From positions 2,790,001 to 2,854,000 of the forward strand of contig NZ_CP115920.1 of NCBI RefSeq assembly GCF_040412085.2: a DNA stretch of 64,000 nucleotides, in the 5' to 3' direction. Shown here in pieces: positions 57,885 to 64,000 of the stretch. The position numbers and the translations under genes are program-made. Source of the DNA: Vibrio sp. CB1-14. GTDB lineage: Bacteria > Pseudomonadota > Gammaproteobacteria > Enterobacterales > Vibrionaceae. The first letter of the stretch is position 1; each line of letters begins with the position of its first letter. The notes beneath the pieces are model-generated. The model was not told the DNA's origin. It saw nothing but the letters and a program-made list of their open reading frames with translations, and did no database searches.

Positions 57885-58769
57885 ATGATTGAGACTTTGA
57901 AGTCTTATCAAACCCGTAACAACCAGCAGCTGGACGCTTGGTTGGATGGCTACCCCTTTCAGCAACAACGACTGATTGAAGCCATGCGCTACGCCCTGCT
58001 TTTGGGTGGCAAGCGTGCGAGACCATTCTTAGTCTATGCCACTGGCTCTATCTTTGGTTGCAGTGAAGAGCAGCTCGACACACCAGCCGCTGCGATTGAG
58101 TGTATTCACGCCTATTCTCTCGTCCATGACGATTTGCCGGCTATGGACGATGATGAATTACGCCGCGGCAAAGCAACTTGCCATATAGAATTTGATGAGG
58201 CCACCGCGATTTTGACCGGTGATGCTCTGCAAACGCTAGCCTTCACCATATTATCAGAAGGGACTTTGGCGCCATTTGCCGAGTCGCAACGTATTACTAT
58301 GGTAAAAGAGCTTGCGCGTGCTTCTGGTGCTGCGGGTATGTGCATCGGACAGGCATTGGATCTCGAAGCTGAAAACCGCCAAGTTACATTGGATGAGCTT
58401 GAGCGTATCCATCGCCACAAAACGGGCGCACTGATAAAATGCGCGGTTCAACTGGGCGCATTGGCAGCGGGTGATAAAGGTCGCGAATACTTGCCACAGC
58501 TTGAAACCTACGCTGAAGCCATTGGCCTCGCGTTCCAAGTTCAAGATGATATTTTAGACATTGTGGGTGACACCGAGACCCTTGGTAAGCCTCAAGGTTC
58601 AGATGTTGAACTGAACAAGAGCACCTACCCTGCATTACTGGGATTGGAAGGCGCTCAACAAAAAGCCACACAGCTTTTTGAAGAAGCACTTTGTGCTTTG
58701 CAAGCGATACCCTACAATACTCAACTTCTCGAAGACTTCGCCCGATACGTCATCGAGCGCAACAACTAG
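57885..58769 (+). CDS. ispA: Farnesyl diphosphate synthase
   Basis: IspA condenses IPP with DMAPP and then GPP to make farnesyl diphosphate for quinones, undecaprenyl phosphate and hemes. The 294-residue product has the first aspartate-rich motif DDLPAMDDD and the second DDILD, with LLGGKRARPFLVY near the start. The start is uncertain: GTG 57873 and ATG 57885 are both possible. ATG 57885 (MIETLKSYQTRNNQQL) has GTGAG at about eight bases, so I prefer it. It lies between xseB and dxs, as in E. coli. Confidence 0.93.
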   Translation: MIETLKSYQTRNNQQLDAWLDGYPFQQQRLIEAMRYALLLGGKRARPFLVYATGSIFGCSEEQLDTPAAAIECIHAYSLVHDDLPAMDDDELRRGKATCHIEFDEATAILTGDALQTLAFTILSEGTLAPFAESQRITMVKELARASGAAGMCIGQALDLEAENRQVTLDELERIHRHKTGALIKCAVQLGALAAGDKGREYLPQLETYAEAIGLAFQVQDDILDIVGDTETLGKPQGSDVELNKSTYPALLGLEGAQQKATQLFEEALCALQAIPYNTQLLEDFARYVIERNN

Positions 58770-58793
58770 ACTATATTAAAGCGCTAAATAACT

Positions 58794-60659
58794 ATGACAC
58801 TTGATATTTCAAAGTATCCGACACTGACATTAGCAAACACGCCAGAAGAACTTCGCCTAATGCCGAAGGAATCTTTACCTAAGCTGTGTGAAGAGCTTAG
58901 GACGTATTTGCTAAATTCAGTGAGCCAGTCTAGTGGACACTTGGCTTCCGGACTTGGCACGGTGGAACTCACCGTCGCCTTGCATTACGTCTACAATACG
59001 CCTTTCGACCAACTTATTTGGGATGTTGGCCATCAAGCCTATCCGCATAAGATCTTAACGGGTCGTCGTGAGCAACTTTCAACCATCCGTCAAAAAGATG
59101 GTCTGCACCCATTCCCGTGGCGTGAAGAGAGTGAATACGACACTCTGTCTGTTGGTCACTCTTCGACATCGATCAGCGCTGGACTGGGCATGGCGATTTC
59201 TGCCGCCAAAGAAGGTAAAGATCGCAAAGTCGTCAGCGTCATTGGTGACGGCGCAATCACAGCGGGCATGGCGTTTGAAGCGCTTAACCACGCTGGCGAT
59301 GTGCATCCTGATATGCTCGTTATCCTAAACGACAATGAGATGTCGATTTCGGAAAACGTCGGTGCGCTGAACAACCACCTAGCTCAAGTACTGTCAGGAA
59401 GCCTGTACACCTCTATCCGTGAAGGCGGTAAAAAGGCGCTATCTGGCCTTCCGCCAATCAAAGAATTGGTCAAGCGCACCGAAGAGCACCTTAAAGGCAT
59501 GATTGTTCCTGGAACCTTGTTTGAAGAACTCGGCTTCAACTACATCGGCCCTGTCGATGGTCACGATGTGAATGAACTGGTAAAAACGCTAAAAAACATG
59601 CGTGAGCTTAAAGGCCCTCAGTTCCTGCACATCATGACTAAGAAAGGTAAAGGTTATGAGCCTGCTGAGAAAGACCCTATCGGTTATCACGGCGTACCTA
59701 AGTTTGATCCGTCGCACTCAACCTTACCGAAAAGCAGCTCAAGCAAACCAACATATTCGAAAATCTTTGGCGATTTTTTATGTGATATGGCAGCTAAAGA
59801 TCCATCGCTAATGGCGATTACGCCAGCGATGCGTGAAGGCTCGGGTATGGTTCGTTTCTCTAAAGAATATCCTGGTCAGTACTTCGATGTTGCTATCGCT
59901 GAGCAGCATGCTGTAACACTAGCAACAGGAATGGCTATTGCTGGTAATAGACCAATCGTCGCGATTTACTCGACTTTCTTACAGCGTGGCTACGACCAAC
60001 TGATCCACGACGTTGCGATTATGGATCTGCCAGTGATGTTCGCCATCGACCGTGCAGGCCTTGTTGGTGCAGACGGTCAAACCCACCAAGGTGCGTTTGA
60101 CCTTAGCTTTATGCGCTGTATTCCGAACATGGTGATCATGGCACCAAGTGATGAGAACGAGTGTCGTCAGATGCTTTACACCGGTCACATGCACACAGGT
60201 CCAAGTGCTGTTCGCTATCCTCGTGGTAGCGGTAATGGTACGGCACCAGAAGCTGAGTTTACCGCTTTAGAGATCGGTAAAGGCCGTATTGTTCGCGAAG
60301 GTGAGAAAGTAGCGATTTTATCATTCGGTACCTTCTTGGACAGCGCTTTGGTTGCAGCAGACAATCTCAATGCTACCGTGGCTGACATGCGATTTGTTAA
60401 ACCTCTCGATGAGGCGCTTATCCGTGAACTGTGTGACAATCATGATGTGATCGTCACTCTCGAAGAAAACGCTATCGCTGGCGGCGCTGGCGCTGGGGTG
60501 ATTGAGTTTATGATGAGTGAGAAGCTAATGAAGCCAGTGCTTAACCTTGGTCTTCCCGACAAGTTTATCGCACAAGGCACACAAGATGAGCTTCACGCTG
60601 AACTCGGCCTTGATGCTGCTGGCATCGAAGCCTCTATTCGCGATTACATCTCCAAGTAG
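58794..60659 (+). CDS. dxs: 1-deoxy-D-xylulose-5-phosphate synthase
   Basis: Dxs condenses pyruvate and glyceraldehyde 3-phosphate with thiamine diphosphate, the first step of the MEP isoprenoid pathway. The 621-residue product has [16 protein letters not shown], the ThDP motif [18 protein letters not shown] with [13 protein letters not shown], the transketolase domain with [17 protein letters not shown], and VEENA-like C-terminal sequence. It follows ispA by 24 bp and ends at a terminator at 60684-60709. Confidence 0.97.
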   Translation: MTLDISKYPTLTLANTPEELRLMPKESLPKLCEELRTYLLNSVSQSSGHLASGLGTVELTVALHYVYNTPFDQLIWDVGHQAYPHKILTGRREQLSTIRQKDGLHPFPWREESEYDTLSVGHSSTSISAGLGMAISAAKEGKDRKVVSVIGDGAITAGMAFEALNHAGDVHPDMLVILNDNEMSISENVGALNNHLAQVLSGSLYTSIREGGKKALSGLPPIKELVKRTEEHLKGMIVPGTLFEELGFNYIGPVDGHDVNELVKTLKNMRELKGPQFLHIMTKKGKGYEPAEKDPIGYHGVPKFDPSHSTLPKSSSSKPTYSKIFGDFLCDMAAKDPSLMAITPAMREGSGMVRFSKEYPGQYFDVAIAEQHAVTLATGMAIAGNRPIVAIYSTFLQRGYDQLIHDVAIMDLPVMFAIDRAGLVGADGQTHQGAFDLSFMRCIPNMVIMAPSDENECRQMLYTGHMHTGPSAVRYPRGSGNGTAPEAEFTALEIGKGRIVREGEKVAILSFGTFLDSALVAADNLNATVADMRFVKPLDEALIRELCDNHDVIVTLEENAIAGGAGAGVIEFMMSEKLMKPVLNLGLPDKFIAQGTQDELHAELGLDAAGIEASIRDYISK

Positions 60660-60683
60660 AGACGCATCCACAAGTTAAGCAAA

Positions 60684-60709
60684 GAAAGCGACTCTAGGGT
60701 CGCTTTTTT
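60684..60709 (+). terminator. Terminator of xseB-ispA-dxs
   Basis: aaagcgac / gtcgcttt with a 6-nt loop, followed by six Ts. Confidence 0.85.
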
Positions 60710-60741
60710 ATTGCTAGTTTGTCTCGTTCAGAAGACACAAA

Positions 60742-60769
60742 AAAAGCCGCAACCTAAGTTGCGGCTTTT
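60742..60769 (-). terminator. Terminator of gltX
   Basis: aaaagccgcaac / gttgcggctttt around ctaa; on the minus strand a run of seven Ts follows. Confidence 0.9.
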
Positions 60770-60788
60770 CAAATTCATTGCATGGCAA

Positions 60789-62216
60789 TTATGCGTTTGC
60801 TTCACGCTCAGCGATAAACTCTAGCGCCATCTTAATACGAGCAATCACGCGCTCTTTGCCAACAAGCTCCATAACAGCATCAACTGAAGGTGATTGACCA
60901 CCACCAGTCACTGCAACGCGAAGTGGCATACCGATTTTACCCATGCCGATTTCTAGCTCTTCACAAACCGCAGCAATCACTTGATCTTTAATGTTTGCTG
61001 TTGTCCACTCTTCTAGCGCTTCTGTTTTAGCAAGCGCAACTTCTAGTGGCTGTTTAGCAACACCACGCAAGTGCTTCTTCGCAGCACCCGCTTCAAACTC
61101 AGAGAAATCTTCGTAGAAGTAACGGATCTGCTCTGCAAGCTCAACAAGCGTATTGCAACGCTCACCTACTAGCTTGATCACTTCTGTGATAGCTGGACCA
61201 TTCTCTGTGTTTAGTTTCTGCTCATCTAGGTGCCATTGCAGGTGCTTAGCAACGTATTCAGGCTCAGATGTCTTGATGTAGTGGTTGTTCAGCCAGTTCA
61301 GCTTATCTGTGTTGAACGCTGATGCTGACTTAGAAATCGCATTCAGTGAGAACAAGTTAATCATCTCTTCTTGAGAGAAGATCTCTTGGTCACCGTGAGA
61401 CCAGCCTAGGCGCACCAAGTAGTTGTTTAGTGCATTTGGTAAGTAGCCTTCGTCACGATATTGCATAACAGACACGGCGCCGTGACGCTTTGACAACTTA
61501 GCACCATCATCACCTAGGATCATTGCACAGTGAGCAAATGTCGGAACTGGTGCACCGAGTGCCTCGTAGATGTTGATTTGACGTGGCGTGTTGTTGATGT
61601 GATCTTCACCACGAACCACGTGCGTGATCCCCATATCCCAGTCATCTACGACCACTACGAAGTTGTAAGTAGGCGCACCATCGGTACGGCGGATGATAAG
61701 GTCATCCATTTGGCTGTTCGCAATCTCGATACGACCACGGATTTGATCATCAAATACTACGCTGCCCTCTTTCGGGTTGCGGAAACGAATCACACATGGG
61801 TCACCATCTTTAGCCGCCGCATTCGCTGCAACGATTTTTGGGTGGTTTGCATCGTAACGAGGGATCTCTTTGCTTGCTTCTTGCTCGGCACGGATCTCTT
61901 CGAGAAGCTCCTTTGGTGCATAGCACTTGTAAGCTTTGTCTTCAGCAAGTAGCTTGTCGACCATTTCGTTGTAACGATCAAAACGCTTCGACTGGTAGTA
62001 CGGGCCCTCGTCCCACTCAAGTCCCATCCACTGCATACCTTCAAGGATCGCATCTACCGCTTCCTGAGAGTTACGCTCAAGATCCGTATCTTCAATACGT
62101 AGAACGAATTCACCGCCTTGGTTTTTAGCAAATAGCCAAGAGTAAAGTGCAGTACGCGCACCACCGACGTGAAGATAGCCAGTTGGGCTTGGAGCAAAAC
62201 GTGTTTTAACCGTCAT
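60789..62216 (-). CDS. gltX: Glutamyl-tRNA synthetase
   Basis: GltX charges tRNA-Glu, supplying translation and, through HemA, heme synthesis. The 475-residue class I synthetase has [20 protein letters not shown] (the HIGH variant HVGG), [10 protein letters not shown], and the KLSKR form of KMSKS near residue 240. ATG 62216 ([11 protein letters not shown]) is preferred over the longer frame. AAGGTAC lies before it. It is convergent with dxs and divergent from copA. Confidence 0.97.
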   Translation of the reverse strand: MTVKTRFAPSPTGYLHVGGARTALYSWLFAKNQGGEFVLRIEDTDLERNSQEAVDAILEGMQWMGLEWDEGPYYQSKRFDRYNEMVDKLLAEDKAYKCYAPKELLEEIRAEQEASKEIPRYDANHPKIVAANAAAKDGDPCVIRFRNPKEGSVVFDDQIRGRIEIANSQMDDLIIRRTDGAPTYNFVVVVDDWDMGITHVVRGEDHINNTPRQINIYEALGAPVPTFAHCAMILGDDGAKLSKRHGAVSVMQYRDEGYLPNALNNYLVRLGWSHGDQEIFSQEEMINLFSLNAISKSASAFNTDKLNWLNNHYIKTSEPEYVAKHLQWHLDEQKLNTENGPAITEVIKLVGERCNTLVELAEQIRYFYEDFSEFEAGAAKKHLRGVAKQPLEVALAKTEALEEWTTANIKDQVIAAVCEELEIGMGKIGMPLRVAVTGGGQSPSVDAVMELVGKERVIARIKMALEFIAEREANA

Positions 62217-62336
62217 CGAAAGTACCTTGTTGTCAACGTCGCACAATGCTTGTCATCGTGCGTTGCAAATTTTGGGCGCTATTTTATCACCTTACACTAA
62301 TTCTACAATCTCTATACCTAAATGAGATGAAACCAC

Positions 62337-62367
62337 TTGACCTTACCCTTGAGGGAAGGTTTATGTT
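62337..62367 (+). promoter_or_regulatory. CueR-type promoter of copA
   Basis: TTGACC (62337-62342) and TATGTT (62362-62367) are 19 bp apart, the over-long spacing of MerR-family promoters. The 21-bp dyad between them (62340-62360) has half-sites ACCTTaCCC and GGGAAGGT and, from memory, agrees at about 18 of 21 positions with the E. coli copA operator of CueR. Activation by Cu(I)-CueR is inferred. Confidence 0.88.
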
Positions 62368-62398
62368 TAGCATTAATAGACAAGTATCGAGGTTGGTT

Positions 62399-64000
62399 AT
62401 GGTTACTTACACACTCAATTTATCAGGCTTATCCTGTATGGGTTGCGTAAAAAAAGTGCGCAATGCACTGGAGCAGGCATCGGCTAACATTGAAATCAAA
62501 CAGCTTGATAAACACGCGTTAACTGTCTCGACTGATGCCAACATCGATGACATTATCCAGCCTATCGCCAACCTAGGCTTTGAGGCAAAACCTGTATGGT
62601 ATTTTGAGTTATCAGGTCTTAACTGTGGCAAATGCGTCGCAAAGCTTCAGGCTCAGCTTGAAACACTCGACTCAAGCAATATTATCGCGTTAAGTAAGCA
62701 ATCACTTACCATTGAATCAAATCTTGGCGTTAATCTCATCCAAGACAACATTGAGCAAGTGGGCTTCCAAGCAGTATTGAGCGATGCCCCGCAAGCCGAG
62801 ATCGCTAGCAGTGAGCTAAACAATACAACAGAAAACAAGCCTAGCGATTCCGTGAAGGCTTCAGCCACCAGCTCACCGGCTTCATCTCAATCAGATTCCA
62901 GCATTCAACTACTTATTCAAGGGATGACATGTGCCAGCTGCGTCTCGTCCGTCGAAAAAGCGCTGCAATCGGTAGTTGGCGTTGACAAAGCACGAGTCAA
63001 CCTTGCAGAACAAAGCGCGTTAGTACTTACTAGCTTAACTAACTCAGATATTGAACAACCACTGCTTCAGGCGATCAAAGAAGCGGGTTATCAAGGTGAG
63101 ATAGTTGAAGACTTAGCTTCAACACAAAAAAAACAGCAGCAATCGCTTCAACAGCATCAAGCACTGCAAAAACGCAATACGTATTGGGCATTGGCCATGG
63201 GCGCACCTCTCATGCTGTGGGGGTTACTTGGTGGCAGCATGACGATACAAAACTCTACGGATCAGCTTGCTTGGGGCGTTGTTGGCTTGCTGTGTCTGTG
63301 GCTTCTTGCCACCGCTGGTCGTGCCTTTTATGCCAACGCATACCAAGCCCTTAAGCACAAACGCGCAACCATGGATACATTAGTCGCCCTTGGCACGGGT
63401 GCAGCCTGGCTTTATTCCATGTTGGTTGTACTCATGCCATCTTGGTTTCCAGAAGCATCACGCCATGTCTATTTTGAAGCGAGCGCGATGATTATCGGTT
63501 TGATCTCCCTCGGTCACTTTATTGAAGCGAAAGCAAAAGCGAAAACCAACCAATCCTTACAGGCACTGATGAATTTGCAGCCTCAAGTCGCGACGGCCAT
63601 TATCGACGGTCAAGACATTAGCCTTGCGGTGGGTGACATTCAACTAGGGATGTTGCTGCGCATTAAACCGGGAGAAAAAGTGCCCGTTGATGGCGAAGTC
63701 ATTGAGGGTCATAGCTATCTGGATGAGTCGATGTTAACGGGTGAGCCAATTGCGGTTTTAAAAGGCGTTAAGGATAGCGTTTCCGCTGGAACCGTAAATA
63801 CCGATGGCAGCTTGGTGATCAAAGCGACTGGGATTGGCGCAAATACCATGCTTTCGAGAATCATCCACATGGTAAGAGATGCTCAAAGCAGCAAACCTGC
63901 TATCGCCAAGCTTGCGGACTCTATTTCCGCGGTATTCGTTCCCGTTGTCGTAGCTATTGCACTGCTTGCTGCCTTGGTCTGGTTTTTCATTGGGCCAGAG
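62399..64000 (+). CDS. copA: Cu(I)-exporting P-type ATPase CopA (partial, C-terminus beyond window)
   Basis: CopA pumps Cu(I) from cytosol to periplasm. The frame opens at ATG 62399, with GAGG about six bases upstream, and stays open to the right edge, giving 534 codons. Three N-terminal HMA metal-binding units are visible: C13-C16 (SCMGC), C76-C79 (NCGKC) and C178-C181 (MTCASC), the last being the canonical form. Membrane helices begin at about residue 265. The actuator-domain motif MLTGEP lies near residue 446. The CPC ion-binding and DKTGT phosphorylation motifs lie beyond the window. The CueR-type promoter upstream supports the copper assignment. Confidence 0.94.
   Translation, partial: MVTYTLNLSGLSCMGCVKKVRNALEQASANIEIKQLDKHALTVSTDANIDDIIQPIANLGFEAKPVWYFELSGLNCGKCVAKLQAQLETLDSSNIIALSKQSLTIESNLGVNLIQDNIEQVGFQAVLSDAPQAEIASSELNNTTENKPSDSVKASATSSPASSQSDSSIQLLIQGMTCASCVSSVEKALQSVVGVDKARVNLAEQSALVLTSLTNSDIEQPLLQAIKEAGYQGEIVEDLASTQKKQQQSLQQHQALQKRNTYWALAMGAPLMLWGLLGGSMTIQNSTDQLAWGVVGLLCLWLLATAGRAFYANAYQALKHKRATMDTLVALGTGAAWLYSMLVVLMPSWFPEASRHVYFEASAMIIGLISLGHFIEAKAKAKTNQSLQALMNLQPQVATAIIDGQDISLAVGDIQLGMLLRIKPGEKVPVDGEVIEGHSYLDESMLTGEPIAVLKGVKDSVSAGTVNTDGSLVIKATGIGANTMLSRIIHMVRDAQSSKPAIAKLADSISAVFVPVVVAIALLAALVWFFIGPE

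Noticed and set aside
62217..62398. Possible tRNA gene between gltX and copA
   Set aside because: No cloverleaf, T-arm consensus or CCA end is seen on either strand; the gap holds only the two promoters.
62446..62456. A_AAA_AAA slippery heptamer early in copA, as a possible -1 frameshift making a CopZ-like chaperone
   Set aside because: A -1 shift here stops about a dozen codons later, inside the first metal-binding unit, so no folded chaperone would result. No heptamer is seen after the first unit, where E. coli copA has its frameshift site.

Overview
The window reads as a stretch of the main chromosome of a Vibrio species. The markers are toxR-toxS next to htpG, two tandem Vibrio-type flagellin genes, the sodium-driven stator genes pomA-pomB, and long blocks of gammaproteobacterial housekeeping genes. 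Several blocks keep the order known from E. coli (dnaQ/rnhA/yafS/gloB/mltD; gmhA/yafJ/fadE; yffB-dapE; dapA-bamC/gcvR-bcp; perM/bepA-arsC) and the rest match what I remember of V. cholerae chromosome 1. The species cannot be named from this sequence alone. I saw no tRNA, rRNA, CRISPR array, prophage or integron. Genes are densely packed and nearly every convergent pair has its own intrinsic terminator.

Layout. 1-8505: recC, recB and the 5' part of recD (minus strand; recD runs off the left edge). 8574-10577: a TDT/TehA-like transporter divergent from a LysR regulator. 10678-15675: SOS-controlled yebG, dapD, rfaH, a POT peptide transporter, hemH. 15793-23154: adk, htpG (sigma32-type promoter), divergent toxRS, a small Rdx/SelW-like redox gene and two flagellins with sigma28 promoters. 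23289-25904: yfeX-yfeZ, a DUF2956/DUF4156 pair and a small winged-helix gene. 26190-32087: yffB-dapE, a VanY-like peptidase, DUF2897, bamC-dapA and gcvR-bcp. 32159-36600: perM, a TusA-like gene, bepA, arsC, a WrbA-like flavodoxin and DUF2069. 36672-38096: an IS4-family insertion sequence. 38146-43476: DUF2066, uraA, upp, purM-purN. 43584-47830: yafJ, gmhA, fadE. 47960-53685: TIGR03503, dnaQ, rnhA, yafS, gloB, mltD. 53837-60659: thiI, pomB-pomA, xseB-ispA-dxs. 60789-64000: gltX and the first 534 codons of copA.

How the genes work together. dapD, dapA and dapE supply diaminopimelate and lysine for the cell wall. hemH and yfeX handle heme. uraA/upp and purM/purN cover pyrimidine salvage and purine synthesis. 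xseB-ispA-dxs joins exonuclease VII to isoprenoid precursor synthesis. The flagellins and the distant pomAB share the same promoter signature and so probably the same late flagellar regulon.

The only clearly mobile DNA is the 1425-bp IS4-type element. It carries an 11-bp target duplication and two single-base frameshifts in its transposase. It sits exactly in the centre of a 27-bp palindrome that must have been the shared terminator of the two flanking convergent genes, and it carries an inward-facing terminator at each end. Other points worth a look are a perfect inverted repeat over the Shine-Dalgarno of the TDT transporter, an attenuator-like structure just before adk, and textbook regulator sites (LexA, sigma32, sigma28, PurR, FadR, CueR). 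I did not find a convincing new multi-gene system; the region is mostly core genome.
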